NCBI RefSeq assembly: GCF_008001235.1
Contig: NZ_CP040751.1
Span: forward strand, 3,661,501 to 3,725,500
Reading direction: 5' to 3'
From: Salidesulfovibrio onnuriiensis
GTDB lineage: Bacteria; Desulfobacterota; Desulfovibrionia; Desulfovibrionales; Desulfovibrionaceae
DNA length: 64,000 nucleotides
Part shown: positions 43,492 through 53,221 of the stretch, piece by piece
Numbering within the stretch: position 1 is the first letter of the stretch
Layout of the letters: the number at the start of each line of letters is the position of its first letter
Program-made: the position numbers and the translations under genes
The notes under the pieces: generated by a model
The model's input: only the letters and a program-made list of their open reading frames with translations
The model's database searches: none
Told to the model about the DNA's origin: nothing

Positions 43492-45219
43492 TCACTTCTT
43501 GGGAATGAAGGTGATGCCGGTGGAAGCCGGGCGCTTGAGCACCCGGACCTTGCGCACGTAGTCCATGAAGGCCTGGGCGTCCACGAATCCGGTGTCGCAC
43601 CGGTAGCCCGCAGCCTTCTTGAGCACCTCGTAGCCGTCGCCGCCTTCCGCGATGTACGCGTTGGTCACCACTCGGTAGGCGGCGTCATCCTTGAGGGGCT
43701 GCCATGCCCCGTCCTTGTTCACTTCGACGCTCGTCACGCGACTGCCTTCGGGCCTGTTCATGTCCACGGTGTACCGGGCTCCCGCCACATAGGAAAAGGC
43801 CCCGCCGCCACGGGTTGCGCCGGTCTCCAACGCCGCACGGAACTCCGCCCCGGTCAGCCCCAGCACCGCAAGGGTGTTGCCGAAGGGCATGAGCGTATAG
43901 GCCGTGCCCACGGTGATCTTGCCCTGTGGCACGTCGACGCGCACGCCGCCGGCGTTCTGCAGGGCCATGTCCACCTTCATGCCCACGGAATTGACCTTCC
44001 AGAGCATGGAATCGCAGACCAGGGGCGCGATATAGCTGCCCTGGGGCATGGACAGGCCGTCCGTGTTCACGCCGGGGACCCGGATATGCGGCAGGCTTTC
44101 GGCGGCCTCGCCGATGACCTCGGAACGCATGGCCTCGATGCCCGCTTTGTACGGAGCCAGCAGCTCGACGGCCGCCTTGTCCGAAGCCACCACCTCGGCC
44201 ACGGGGCTGGCGGCAATGATGTCGTAAACCTTCTGGCGCTCGGCCCCTTCAAGCTCGACCTTCTGGCCTTCGGCGTTCTTGCGACGAAAGGAGTCGGAAA
44301 GCAGCAGCACGGCATTGCCGCCGCACCGGGTCACATGGCCCTTGCCGTCGAAGACCAGATCCAGCACGCCCACGGCCTTGGCCCATTCCCAGGAGGTGAC
44401 CACATAGACGTCGTTGCCGTCCGAGCCCTTGACCACGGTGGGGTACAGGCCGCTGCCGCGCAACCCCAGGGCCGCGAGGTCGTCCACGCCGTCCAGCAGG
44501 GAGTGGGAATGGCCGCCCACGATCACGTCGATGCCGGGGACCTCCCTGGCCAGGGCCAGGTCCCTGTCATAGCCCAGGTGGGTCAGGGCGATGATCTTGT
44601 CGATGCCCTTGCCCTCCAGCTCGGCCACGTATTTCCTGGCGGTGGCCGCCTCGTCCGCAAAGCTCACCGGGGCCGGGCTGGAGACCACGGCGGTATCCTT
44701 GAGGGTCAGCCCGATGACGCCGACCTTTTCACCGTTGTATTCAAGAATGGTATAGGGCCTGACCTCGGCCTTGAGCTTCTTGACCGCATCCGTGTTGGCG
44801 TTGGCGGAAAGCAGCGGGAACCTGGCATAGCCCAGAAAATCGGCCAGCACCTGGGGGCCCTTGTCGAACTCGTGGTTGCCCAGCACCATGGCGTCGAACC
44901 CGAGCAGGTTCATGAACTCCATCTCTGGCTTGCCCTTGTACTTGGTGAAATAGAGGGTGCCCTGCACGGCGTCGCCCGCATGCAGCAGGGCCACGTTCTT
45001 CCTGTTCGCGCGGACCTGGTCCACCTTGGCCTTCAGCCGGTCCCAGCCGCCAAGGTTCACGTAGGTCCCCTCCCCGCCAAAGGAGAGCTTGCCCGGGCAG
45101 GCCTCCAGATGGGAATGGATATCGTTGACATGGACAATGGTCATCTCGAAGGCCTGAGCGCCCAGGCTCGCCAGAAGCACCATGCACAAGGCCAGGGCCA
45201 GCAGTACTGTTTTCCTCAT
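43492..45219 (-). CDS. Periplasmic bifunctional metallophosphatase/5'-nucleotidase
   Basis: A 575-residue secreted enzyme (signal MRKTVLLALALCMVLLASLGAQA; AAGGAG before ATG 45219). The dimetal phosphatase half has IVHVNDIHSH, LHAGDAVQGT, VLGNHEFDKG, ALTHLGYD and VIVGGHSHSLL. The C-terminal nucleotidase half has NAGGVRVDVPQGKITVG and a substrate-stacking aromatic region. It hydrolyses extracellular nucleotides to nucleosides and phosphate. Confidence 0.93.
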   Translation of the reverse strand: MRKTVLLALALCMVLLASLGAQAFEMTIVHVNDIHSHLEACPGKLSFGGEGTYVNLGGWDRLKAKVDQVRANRKNVALLHAGDAVQGTLYFTKYKGKPEMEFMNLLGFDAMVLGNHEFDKGPQVLADFLGYARFPLLSANANTDAVKKLKAEVRPYTILEYNGEKVGVIGLTLKDTAVVSSPAPVSFADEAATARKYVAELEGKGIDKIIALTHLGYDRDLALAREVPGIDVIVGGHSHSLLDGVDDLAALGLRGSGLYPTVVKGSDGNDVYVVTSWEWAKAVGVLDLVFDGKGHVTRCGGNAVLLLSDSFRRKNAEGQKVELEGAERQKVYDIIAASPVAEVVASDKAAVELLAPYKAGIEAMRSEVIGEAAESLPHIRVPGVNTDGLSMPQGSYIAPLVCDSMLWKVNSVGMKVDMALQNAGGVRVDVPQGKITVGTAYTLMPFGNTLAVLGLTGAEFRAALETGATRGGGAFSYVAGARYTVDMNRPEGSRVTSVEVNKDGAWQPLKDDAAYRVVTNAYIAEGGDGYEVLKKAAGYRCDTGFVDAQAFMDYVRKVRVLKRPASTGITFIPKK

Positions 45220-45393
45220 TCGTATCTCCTTGATCCGCAGTTCTATACCGGAAACAGATTTCTGCATCTCCCATACCCCGAAAAAAGCGGCCGGGGCAAC
45301 CGAATCCTTGCCCAGCCGACTCCAATGCCCCGTCCCGTGGGCGCACCGTTTCAAATCGCTTTTCCAATAACTGCATTCGTGCTAACCGAAACC

Positions 45394-46335
45394 ATGCTTC
45401 GAAAGTGCCCAAACACACCGAAAGCGCGCTTCCGGCTCGTCCGTCTGCTGGCGACCGTCCTCTGCCTGTGCGTGGCGCTCCTCCCGGCCACAGCCCCGTG
45501 CGCCGAGCCGGCGACCATGGCCGTGGTCAAGTCAGACCTCGAGGCGTACCACCACTTCCTGAAGCAATACAACGACGACCCCCTGCAGGTGCGCCAGCCG
45601 GTCAAAGGCCCTCTAAGCAGGGCCGTCGCGGACATGGTCATCATTGCCAAGGCCCTGCATCTGGGCGGCTACGATGGCGCAATCGACTTTCTCGTCACCC
45701 CCAACACCAAGCGGGCGACCATGGAGGTCTCCCTGGGCAACGCCGTGATCGGGGCCCAGCAGCTTGCCACCACGGCCATCGGCCCCGGAGAGGGGCAACT
45801 GTTCTTCGTCAGCGCCCCGGTCACCCGCTACGGGGAATTCCACAAGGTCATCTACACCACCGAGGACCGCGAGGACGTGCTCTCCGCCGAATCCGCCGAA
45901 GACCTCAATGCCACGGGGCCTGGAATCATCGGCATCCACTGGGCGGGCGACGAGCATGTGCTCAATGACATGGGCATCTCCAACCTGCGCACCTGCGCCA
46001 CGTTCGAGAGCATGGTCAGGATGGTCGTTGCGGGCCGGGCGCGCTGGATCCCCCTGGAGGCGAGCAGCAGCCCGGACCTGTGCGGGTTCATGCAGGGCAC
46101 CCGTTTCGTCCCGGTGCCGGGCGTCAAGTTCGCCCTGCCGGAGAGCAGGCACTTTCTTGTTTCCCGGCAGCATCCGGCGGGGGCCAGGGTGTTCGCGGCC
46201 CTGGAAAAAGGCCTTGCAAAACTCAGGAAGCAGGGATTCATCCGCCACATCCTCACGGCGTCCGGATTTTTCAATCCGAAAATCGCCTCCTGGAAACTGC
46301 TGAACCAGGACGCGCTGGACCAGACGCGCCAATAA
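45394..46335 (+). CDS. Hypothetical secreted protein with binding-protein-like fold
   Basis: A 313-residue product with a signal segment (LLATVLCLCVALLPATAPCA). The body shows alternating strands and helices (DGAIDFLVTPNTKRATMEVS, QLFFVSAPVTRYG, RTCATFESMVRMVVAGRARW) like a periplasmic binding protein of family 3, ending in KLRKQGFIRHILTASGFF, close to the usual binding-protein C-terminus. No ribosome site is evident before ATG 45394. It is divergent from the nucleotidase gene. Ligand unknown. Confidence 0.65.
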   Translation: MLRKCPNTPKARFRLVRLLATVLCLCVALLPATAPCAEPATMAVVKSDLEAYHHFLKQYNDDPLQVRQPVKGPLSRAVADMVIIAKALHLGGYDGAIDFLVTPNTKRATMEVSLGNAVIGAQQLATTAIGPGEGQLFFVSAPVTRYGEFHKVIYTTEDREDVLSAESAEDLNATGPGIIGIHWAGDEHVLNDMGISNLRTCATFESMVRMVVAGRARWIPLEASSSPDLCGFMQGTRFVPVPGVKFALPESRHFLVSRQHPAGARVFAALEKGLAKLRKQGFIRHILTASGFFNPKIASWKLLNQDALDQTRQ

Positions 46336-46358
46336 GCCCGGAAAGGATTTCCGGGCTT
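46334..46358. terminator. Terminator after the 45394 gene
   Basis: AAGCCCGGAA pairs with TTCCGGGCTT, starting at the stop codon; it lies between convergent genes. Confidence 0.75.
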
Positions 46359-46381
46359 CTCCTCTAGACGGCCGTGGAGGC

Positions 46382-46780
46382 TTACTCCAGCTTGTCGTAG
46401 TAATCCCGGCCCTCCCAGGGACGAAGGGCCATGCCGCAGTCCGCCCTGTCCGGGTCCAGGATGATGACCACGCCGCTGGCCTCGTCCCAGTAGGCGGTCT
46501 TCTGCTGGAAGATCTTGGTGGGGGTTCCCCGGTCGTTCACGATCTTTGTGAGGTGCCGCTCAAACTCGGCCTTGTCCCGGAAAACCCCATACAGATCCCC
46601 TGTCCTCGTGAACACGTGCTTGGACCAGGATTCCCCCCGGGCGATCTTCAGGACACTGGCGTTCACGTCATAAAGCATTCCGCCCCGGTTGGCCTCGTCG
46701 CATTCAAAGGCCCCGGCTCCGGGCACGAGAAGCAACAGCAGCCCCATCCCGGCAAACAATGCAAAAACAGTCTTTCCCAT
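46382..46780 (-). CDS. Small secreted hypothetical protein
   Basis: A 132-residue protein with signal peptide MGKTVFALFAGMGLLLLLVPGAGA; GGAGG lies before ATG 46780. The mature part starts FECDEANRGGMLYDVNASVL and has one more Cys near the end (DRADCGMALRPW), so one disulfide is likely. Function unknown. Confidence 0.65.
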   Translation of the reverse strand: MGKTVFALFAGMGLLLLLVPGAGAFECDEANRGGMLYDVNASVLKIARGESWSKHVFTRTGDLYGVFRDKAEFERHLTKIVNDRGTPTKIFQQKTAYWDEASGVVIILDPDRADCGMALRPWEGRDYYDKLE

Positions 46781-46966
46781 GGCATTCGCCTCCGATTTCA
46801 TGAGGCCCGCCAAGCCTGCCCCGCCGACAATCCATACCCCCGCATACCCCTCCGTGGAATTTTCCGGCAGTGCCGAATTGTTGCCCCATGCGCTGCGCGG
46901 TTGCACAAATCCCCTGAAAGAGCTAGCTATCGGGAAGGTTTTTTACGAATTACATATTAGGATCCC

Positions 46967-48604
46967 ATGCAAGAAGAAACAAAACAGACAGAAGAGCAGC
47001 AGGAAGCGTTTCCTGAAGTCACGCTCAAAACCCTGCCCGAAGGCCTGCAGGAAGCCTGCAGACGAGTCGGGTGGCACAGCCTGACCCCGGTCCAGAAAAA
47101 GGCCATCCCCTATCTGCTTGAAGGCCGTGACATCATGGTCCAGGCCCGCACCGGAAGCGGCAAGACCGGCGCATTCGTGCTGCCCCTGCTGGAAAAGCTC
47201 AACCCCACCCTGCTCCAGTGCCAGGCCCTGGTGCTGGTGCCCACCCGCGAACTGGCCCGCCAGGTGGCCGAGGAGGCCCGCAGGCTTTCCGGCGACTCGG
47301 GCATCAACGTGGTGGAGGTCTACGGCGGTGTGGGCTACAAGGGCCAGCTCGACGCCTTCCAGCGGGGCGCGCAGCTCGTGGTCGGGACGCCCGGCCGCAT
47401 CCTGGACCACCTGCTCAGGCGCACCCTGACCCTGGACCACCTGGACGTGCTCATTTTCGACGAGGCGGACCGCATGCTCTCCGTGGGCTTCTACCCGGAC
47501 ATGCGCCAGATCCAGACCTACCTGCCCAAGAAGGCGTACTCCGCGTTCATGTTCTCGGCCACCTACCCGGCAATCGTGCTGCGGCTGGCCGACGAATTCC
47601 TGAACAAGCCCGAGATGCTCAGCCTTTCCGGCGACCAGGTGCACGTGGCCGACATCGAGCACATCATGTGCAAGGTGCCGCCCATGGGCAAGGAACGCAT
47701 CCTCATGCGGCTCATCGAGCTGGAGAACCCGTCCTCGGCCATCATCTTTTCCAACACCAAGCGCGACGTGCACTACATTGCCGAGGTGCTCAAGAACTTC
47801 GGGTACGAAGCCGAGGCCATCTCCTCGGACCTGACCCAGAAGAAGCGCGAACGCGTCCTGGAACGCATCCGCAACCGTCACCTGCGCTTCCTGGTGGCCA
47901 CGGACGTGGCCGCGCGCGGCATCGACATCCCGGACCTCTCCCACGTGTTCCTGTACGAGCCGCCGGACGATCCGGAATCCTACATCCACCGCGCGGGCCG
48001 CACGGGCCGGGCCGGCGCCTCGGGCACGGTCATCACCTTTGCGGATATCGGGCAGATCTCCGAGATGAAGCGCATTGCCTACCGTTACAAAATCCAGCTC
48101 ATCGAGCAGGAAGAACCCAAGGACGAAGAAGTGACCAAAGTCATCGAAGAACGCATCACGGCACTGCTGGACGCCAAGCGCCGCGGCCTGGACGGCCTGC
48201 AGGGCGAACGCATCGCCCGGCTGCTGGATATGGCCAAGAACCTGGCCGAGGACGAGGACGGATTGGTGCAGATCGCCATGCTCCTGGACGAGGTCTACCA
48301 GGACTCCATGCGCCTTGCCCCGTCCAAGCCCGAGCCGCTGGACGACGAGGCTGACGAGGAAAGGCCCTCCAAGCCCAGGAAAAAGCGCACCAGGAAGCCC
48401 AAGAGCGACAAGCCCCGCGAGGAAAAATCACGGGACGAAAGATCTCGGGACGAAAGACCCCGGGAAGAAAAGCCGAGGGGTGAGAAGCCGAAAAAGGAAT
48501 CCCCCAGAGAGGAAGCGCCCCGGGCCGAGGCTTCCGACGAAGACGGAGAAGCCAAGAAGCGCCGCCGCAGAAGGCCGCGCCGCAGAAGGCCGAAGAGCGA
48601 ATAG
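46967..48604 (+). CDS. DEAD-box ATP-dependent RNA helicase
   Basis: A 545-residue helicase. Motifs are the Q motif LTPVQKKAIPYLL, I ARTGSGKT, Ia PTRELARQ, II FDEADRML, III FSATYP, V ATDVAARGIDIPD and VI HRAGRTGRAG. After the core come about 80 residues rich in Lys, Arg, Glu and Ser in repeated short units (SRDERSRDERPREEKPRGEK), ending KKRRRRRPRRRRPKSE. The tail should bind RNA and be disordered. Family members unwind RNA in ribosome assembly or decay. Confidence 0.95.
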   Translation: MQEETKQTEEQQEAFPEVTLKTLPEGLQEACRRVGWHSLTPVQKKAIPYLLEGRDIMVQARTGSGKTGAFVLPLLEKLNPTLLQCQALVLVPTRELARQVAEEARRLSGDSGINVVEVYGGVGYKGQLDAFQRGAQLVVGTPGRILDHLLRRTLTLDHLDVLIFDEADRMLSVGFYPDMRQIQTYLPKKAYSAFMFSATYPAIVLRLADEFLNKPEMLSLSGDQVHVADIEHIMCKVPPMGKERILMRLIELENPSSAIIFSNTKRDVHYIAEVLKNFGYEAEAISSDLTQKKRERVLERIRNRHLRFLVATDVAARGIDIPDLSHVFLYEPPDDPESYIHRAGRTGRAGASGTVITFADIGQISEMKRIAYRYKIQLIEQEEPKDEEVTKVIEERITALLDAKRRGLDGLQGERIARLLDMAKNLAEDEDGLVQIAMLLDEVYQDSMRLAPSKPEPLDDEADEERPSKPRKKRTRKPKSDKPREEKSRDERSRDERPREEKPRGEKPKKESPREEAPRAEASDEDGEAKKRRRRRPRRRRPKSE

Positions 48605-48620
48605 TTTACAAGCCGAATAC

Positions 48621-48658
48621 AAACCGGCCCGGGGATATTCCCCGGGCCGGTTTTTTTG
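48621..48658 (+). terminator. Strong terminator of the helicase gene
   Basis: AAACCGGCCCGGGG pairs with CCCCGGGCCGGTTT and is followed by TTTTG. Confidence 0.9.
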
Positions 48659-48666
48659 TTCATTGT

Positions 48667-49273
48667 GTGCGCTGACGCGCAGACTCCATGAGACTCAAAA
48701 TGGCCGCTCTGGGGTTTCGCCCCCTCGGGCGACCTTCTTTTTTTGCTGGCGCAGAAAAAAAGAAGGCAAAAAACTGCGCTTGCGCTCGTCCAGCCCGCGG
48801 ACGCCCTCTGCAAGAGCTGCAAAATCGCCCTCCGGGAAATTCAGATTCGCTTCGCTCAATTGAATTTCCATTCCTCCAGACGATTTAAGCATCTCTATGC
48901 TTCGGCCTATTGAGCGGGATTCGAGATTACACAATATTCGGGGGTTCCCGCCCAGTACATGCCGCCTATGAATTGCCAACCTAAAAGTATGCCGATCGTT
49001 CACATATCGCGACGGACAAAAGGTCAACATATCAGGCAGATGGCCGACACACGGCAAAAGCGGGGTGGGAGAGGAGGATAGGTCGCAGGAAAGGAGGAGA
49101 GGGAGGGGCTGCAAGCCCATCCCTTTCCGTCCTTTCCTCAAATGGTTCTCGAAACAGGTAATGCGAATGGACTCTCTTGATCGCCCGGAGGGCGTACGAA
49201 AAAAGCCGCCCTCAGGACAAAACCTGAAGACGACTTTTGCTGTATTTCAGATAAAATCTGCGCGTCAGCGCAC
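48667..49273. repeat. 607-base non-coding segment bounded by 17-bp inverted repeats
   Basis: GTGCGCTGACGCGCAGA (48667-48683) recurs exactly inverted at 49257-49273. Inside are small GC hairpins near each end (around 48718-48733 and 49179-49197) and a long purine/pyrimidine hairpin at 49087-49138. No convincing gene is seen. It fills the gap between the helicase and the polyamine transporter. Confidence 0.6.
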
Positions 49274-49287
49274 CCTACACATCCCCT

Positions 49288-50142
49288 CTATTCCTTCTCC
49301 TTCGTGAAATACAAATTCACCAGCGCCAGCAGCGACGTCCCCACAATGAGCAGCAGCGAAACCGCGTTGATCACCGGGGTGCTGCCGTCGCGCACCTGCA
49401 GATACAGGTTGATGGGCAGGGTCGGTTCCGAGCCCACCAGGAACAGCGTGGTGTTGAAGTTCTCGAAGCTCATGAGAAAGGCCACGGCCGCCGAACCGAT
49501 GATGGCCGGACGCAGGAACTTGAGGGTGATGAACCAGATGACCTCCAGCCGGTTGGCCCCGAGGTTGAGCGCCGCCTCTTCCAGCGAGCGGTCGAACTTG
49601 CGCAGCCGGGCCGAAACCACCAGGCAGACAAAGGTGGTGATGAACGAAAACTGCCCCAGCACCACCAGCCAGAAGCTGGGCCGCAGGATGTCCAGGTCCA
49701 GGCCGAAATGGTCCTCCATGAACATGCCTGCGGTGTTGGCCCCCAACAGGATGGAGATGCCCAGGATGACCCCGGGGATGACCAGGGGCGCGAGCATGAG
49801 AAAATAGAGCCCGTTCTTGAACGGGAATTCCTCCTGCTCAAACAGGAAGGCCGCGCAGGTGCCCACCACCACGCAGAGGATGGAGACGAAGAACGCGGTC
49901 TGGAAACTAGTCCAGATGGAACGCAGGTTGCCCTCGTCAAAGAAGATGCCCACCCGGTCCGGGCCGGGCGAGGTGAACCAGTCCAGGGAAAAGCCGTACC
50001 ACGGCAGGGACGGGAAGTCCGAATTGTTGAAGGCCAGCACGCAGGTGACCAGCAGGGGCGCGAACAGGAACGCGAAATAGAGCAGGATGAAGCAGTGGAA
50101 GCCCCAGGTATACCCCTTGGAGCTGGGCAGGGAACGGATCAT
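49288..50142 (-). CDS. potC: Polyamine-type ABC permease (PotC-like)
   Basis: A 284-residue inner-membrane permease with six membrane segments and the ATPase-contact EAA loop EEAALNLGANRLEVIWFITL. It pairs with the second permease and ATPase. The start ATG at 50142 overlaps the potB stop. The gene ends 14 bases from the inverted repeat at 49257. Confidence 0.88.
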   Translation of the reverse strand: MIRSLPSSKGYTWGFHCFILLYFAFLFAPLLVTCVLAFNNSDFPSLPWYGFSLDWFTSPGPDRVGIFFDEGNLRSIWTSFQTAFFVSILCVVVGTCAAFLFEQEEFPFKNGLYFLMLAPLVIPGVILGISILLGANTAGMFMEDHFGLDLDILRPSFWLVVLGQFSFITTFVCLVVSARLRKFDRSLEEAALNLGANRLEVIWFITLKFLRPAIIGSAAVAFLMSFENFNTTLFLVGSEPTLPINLYLQVRDGSTPVINAVSLLLIVGTSLLALVNLYFTKEKE

Positions 50143-50993
50143 GAGGCCACCTCCCCGAGGTTCTGGCGCGAGAGCTTGAGCCCGACCCAAATGATCAGCG
50201 AGCTGAGCAGAAGCAGCAGGAACCCGAAGGCCGAGCCCTGGTTCCAGTTGAAGCTGGCGATGAACTGGTTGTAGATCTGCTCCGTGAACCAGAGCGAATT
50301 CTTGCCGCCCATGAGGTTGGGAGTCAGGTAGTTGCCGAGCGCCAGCATGAAGACCACGATGCAGCCCGAGGTGATGCCCGGCTTGCAGTGCGGGATGATG
50401 ATATCCTTCCAGATGACCAGCTTGCTCGCGCCCAGGTCGTAGGCCGCCTCGATGAGCGAATCGTCCAGGCTTTCCATGACCGAGATGAGCGGCACGACCA
50501 TGAACAGCATGGAGGTGTAGACCAGTCCCATGATCATGGTGGCGTCGTTGTAGAGCATCTCGATGGGCTTGTGGATGACGCCCAGCTTGAGCATGAAGAA
50601 GTTGAGCACCCCGGACTCGCGCAGCAGGATCATCCAGCCGTAGATGCGCACCAGCTCGCTGACCCAGAACGGCAGGAGCAACAGGAGCGACAGGGTGCCC
50701 TGCAGCTTGTGCCGCGCGATCTTGGCGATGTAGAAGGCCACGGGCAGGCCGATGACCAGGGTCAGGCCCGTGGTGATGATGGAATAGAGCGCCGTGCGCA
50801 CGAAGGTGAGCCAATAGATGGGCTCGGTGAAAAAGTTCTTGTAATTCTGCAGGGTCCAGACCGATTCCGAAAAGCCGTTCTCGGTTCGAAAACTCATGAT
50901 GAGCAGATCCATGTGCGGCAGCACGATGAGCAGCAGGAGCCAGCATAGCACCGGGGCCAGGAAGAGCCAGAAGATCAGGCGCGATCCCTTCAT
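50139..50993 (-). CDS. potB: Polyamine-type ABC permease (PotB-like)
   Basis: A 284-residue permease: N-terminal WLFLAPVLCWLLLLIVLPHM, the family blocks LPFWVSELVRIYGWMILL, and the EAA loop IEAAYDLGASKLVIWKDIII. Six membrane segments are visible. It overlaps the ATPase gene before it and potC after it by four bases each. Confidence 0.9.
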   Translation of the reverse strand: MKGSRLIFWLFLAPVLCWLLLLIVLPHMDLLIMSFRTENGFSESVWTLQNYKNFFTEPIYWLTFVRTALYSIITTGLTLVIGLPVAFYIAKIARHKLQGTLSLLLLLPFWVSELVRIYGWMILLRESGVLNFFMLKLGVIHKPIEMLYNDATMIMGLVYTSMLFMVVPLISVMESLDDSLIEAAYDLGASKLVIWKDIIIPHCKPGITSGCIVVFMLALGNYLTPNLMGGKNSLWFTEQIYNQFIASFNWNQGSAFGFLLLLLSSLIIWVGLKLSRQNLGEVAS

Positions 50994-52075
50994 GACCGGT
51001 CCTCCCCGAAACAGATGCCCATTTCCGGGTGCCAGCCCACGGTGATCTCGTCCCCGGGGACGATGTGGTCGAACTTGCGGTTCTGGGGCAGGGTCACCAG
51101 CAGTTCGTTGCCGCTGGGCGTCATGGTGAGCAGCCGGCTGTTGGCCCCGTCAAAGAGGATGGCCTTGACCGTTACCTGGAAGGCGTTCTGCCCCTCCACC
51201 TCGCGCGGGTTGATGCGCATGGCCTCGGGCCGCAGATAGAGGTTGGCGCGCCCGCCGAGCCGGAGATCGCCCTTGGCCCGGCACTTGAACAGGAACCCGT
51301 CGTCGGTCCTGATGACCGCCTCGTTTCCGTCGCGCTCGGCCACCTCCCCGGCCCAGGCGTTGTTCTCGCCCACGAACCGGGCCACGAACGGGGTCTCGGG
51401 CTCGTTGTAAAGTTCCTGCGGGGTGCCCACCTGCTCGTACCGCCCCTCGTTCATGACCGCCACCCGGTCGGACATGACCAGGGCCTCGGACTGGTCGTGG
51501 GTGATGTAGATGAAGGTGGTGCCCACCGTGGCCTGGAGCTTCTTGAGCTCGACCTTCATCTGCTCGCGCAGCTTGAGGTCCAGGGCCCCCAGGGGCTCGT
51601 CCAGCAGCAACACGGAAGGCTCCAGCACCAGGCAGCGGGCGATCGCCACGCGCTGCTTCTGGCCGCCGGAAAGCTGGTTGATGCGCTTCTGCCCGTAGCC
51701 GGGCAGGCCCACCCGCTCCAGCATGGCCTCGGTGCGCTTGGCGATCTCGGCTCCGGCCACCTTGCGGCGCTTGAGACCGAAGGCGATGTTCTCGGCCACG
51801 GTCATCATGGGAAAGAGCGCCAGGTGCTGGAACACCAGATTCACGGGCCGCATGTTCGGGGCCACGCCCAGCATGTCCCGGCCTCGGATCTCGATGCTCC
51901 CGCTCGTGGGTTCCTCGAACCCCGCCACCATGCGCAGCATGGTGGTCTTGCCGCAGCCGGACGGGCCGAGGATGGAAAAGAACGAGCCCGTGGGCACGTC
52001 GAAGGAGACGTTGTCCACGGCAATGAATTCGCCGAATTTCTTGGTCAGATTGCGTACGGAAAGATCGTTGTCCAT
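50990..52075 (-). CDS. potA: Polyamine-type ABC ATPase (PotA-like)
   Basis: A 361-residue ATPase: Walker A LGPSGCGKTTML, Q-loop FQHLALFP, signature LSGGQKQRVAIARCL, Walker B LLLDEPLGALD, switch His in THDQSEAL, and a C-terminal TOBE domain (about 285-355). Motifs are intact. ATG at 52075 gives the family N-terminus (DNDLSVRNLTKKFGEF). Confidence 0.92.
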   Translation of the reverse strand: MDNDLSVRNLTKKFGEFIAVDNVSFDVPTGSFFSILGPSGCGKTTMLRMVAGFEEPTSGSIEIRGRDMLGVAPNMRPVNLVFQHLALFPMMTVAENIAFGLKRRKVAGAEIAKRTEAMLERVGLPGYGQKRINQLSGGQKQRVAIARCLVLEPSVLLLDEPLGALDLKLREQMKVELKKLQATVGTTFIYITHDQSEALVMSDRVAVMNEGRYEQVGTPQELYNEPETPFVARFVGENNAWAGEVAERDGNEAVIRTDDGFLFKCRAKGDLRLGGRANLYLRPEAMRINPREVEGQNAFQVTVKAILFDGANSRLLTMTPSGNELLVTLPQNRKFDHIVPGDEITVGWHPEMGICFGEDRS

Positions 52076-52099
52076 GGTTCTGCCTGGTTGGAGGTGCAC

Positions 52100-52125
52100 A
52101 AAGGGGCGACAGACGCCGCCCCTTT
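52100..52125 (-). promoter_or_regulatory. Hairpin between potD and potA
   Basis: AAAGGGGCG and CGCCCCTTT arms with an eight-base loop and no T-run. Such hairpins often stabilise the mRNA of a highly expressed binding-protein gene relative to the transporter genes. Confidence 0.55.
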
Positions 52126-52159
52126 CCATTTCACAGCATGTCGGCCGTCGAAAACGGCG

Positions 52160-53221
52160 CTAGTTGGAGGCCTTAACCCTGTCGAGGGTCCTGCCTTCCA
52201 TGGACTCCAGCTTGGTCGGGACCGGCGGATACCACTTGATGTTGTCGATGACGGCCTGCGGGAAGGAACGCTCGAAGTTGGCGGCCACCTCGGGGTCAAC
52301 ATACTTGTTGGCGCCCTGGGAGGCGGTGGGGGCCTTTTCCTGGGAGGTGAAGTAGCCGGCGTTCTCGGGCTTCATGATGAAGTTGATCCACTTGTAGGCG
52401 GCGTCCAGGTTTTCGGCCTTGGCCGGAATGGCGAAGGTGTCGATCCAGCCCAGGGCCCCTTCCTTGGGAGCCACGAAGTCGATGGCGGGATTTTCGGTAT
52501 GCAGTTTCCAGCCGCCGTTGTCCCAGGCCATGGCCACGAAGACCTCGCCGGAACGCATGGATTCCAGGAGGGCGTCGCCGTTGGCCCAGTAATTCTTGAC
52601 CACGGGCTTGGCCTTGATCAGCTCGGACTCGATCTTGTCCAGCATGGCCTGGTAGGCGGCGGGGTCCTTGTACAGGGCAAAGGGGTCATAACCGAGGGCG
52701 AAACCCATGGCGATGAGGGTCGGCCGCTTGACGCGGTAGCTGACGCGGCCCTTGTACTTCGTGTCCAGCAGGGCCTTGTAGCTGTCCACACCCGGAGCCT
52801 TCGCGCTGTTGACGATGAGCCCGGAGGTGCCCCAGCAGAACGGAACCGCATGGGACTTGCCGGCCACCAGAGTGTTCTTTTTCACGGCCTCCAACATGGA
52901 GGGGATGAACAGCTTGGAGTCGATCTTGGAGTAATCCATGGGCTGGTAGATCTTGAATTTTTCCTGCACCGAGGAAATACGGTCCTGGCTGGGCTGGGCC
53001 AGGTCGAAGCCTGCGCCTCGGGTGGCGCGCAGCTTGGCAATCATCTCTTCGTTGTTGGAATAGGTGGCTTCCACCTTGATGCCGGTTTCCTTTTCAAACT
53101 TGTCCATGAGCGCCTTGGGCGCATAGCCCTTCCAGGTCAGCAGCTTGAGGGTTTCGCCAGCCTGGGCCGTGCCCGCCACAGCGAACAGCATCAGGGCCGC
53201 GAGTACGATTGCCTTTTTCAT
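52160..53221 (-). CDS. potD: Polyamine-type periplasmic binding protein (PotD-like)
   Basis: A 353-residue secreted protein with signal MKKAIVLAALMLFAVAGTAQA. The fold and motifs are of the PotD/PotF family: LLTWKGYAPKALMDKFEKET, DLAQPSQDRISSV, VPFCWGTSGLIVNSAK, AMAWDNGGWKL and an ending IKWYPPVPTKLE. It is the first gene of the operon (D-A-B-C order). The substrate is probably putrescine or spermidine, inferred from family. Confidence 0.9.
   Translation of the reverse strand: MKKAIVLAALMLFAVAGTAQAGETLKLLTWKGYAPKALMDKFEKETGIKVEATYSNNEEMIAKLRATRGAGFDLAQPSQDRISSVQEKFKIYQPMDYSKIDSKLFIPSMLEAVKKNTLVAGKSHAVPFCWGTSGLIVNSAKAPGVDSYKALLDTKYKGRVSYRVKRPTLIAMGFALGYDPFALYKDPAAYQAMLDKIESELIKAKPVVKNYWANGDALLESMRSGEVFVAMAWDNGGWKLHTENPAIDFVAPKEGALGWIDTFAIPAKAENLDAAYKWINFIMKPENAGYFTSQEKAPTASQGANKYVDPEVAANFERSFPQAVIDNIKWYPPVPTKLESMEGRTLDRVKASN

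Noticed and set aside
48660-49290. Short frames in the segment between the helicase and potC
   Set aside because: They overlap inverted repeats and hairpins, lack ribosome sites and show no family pattern.
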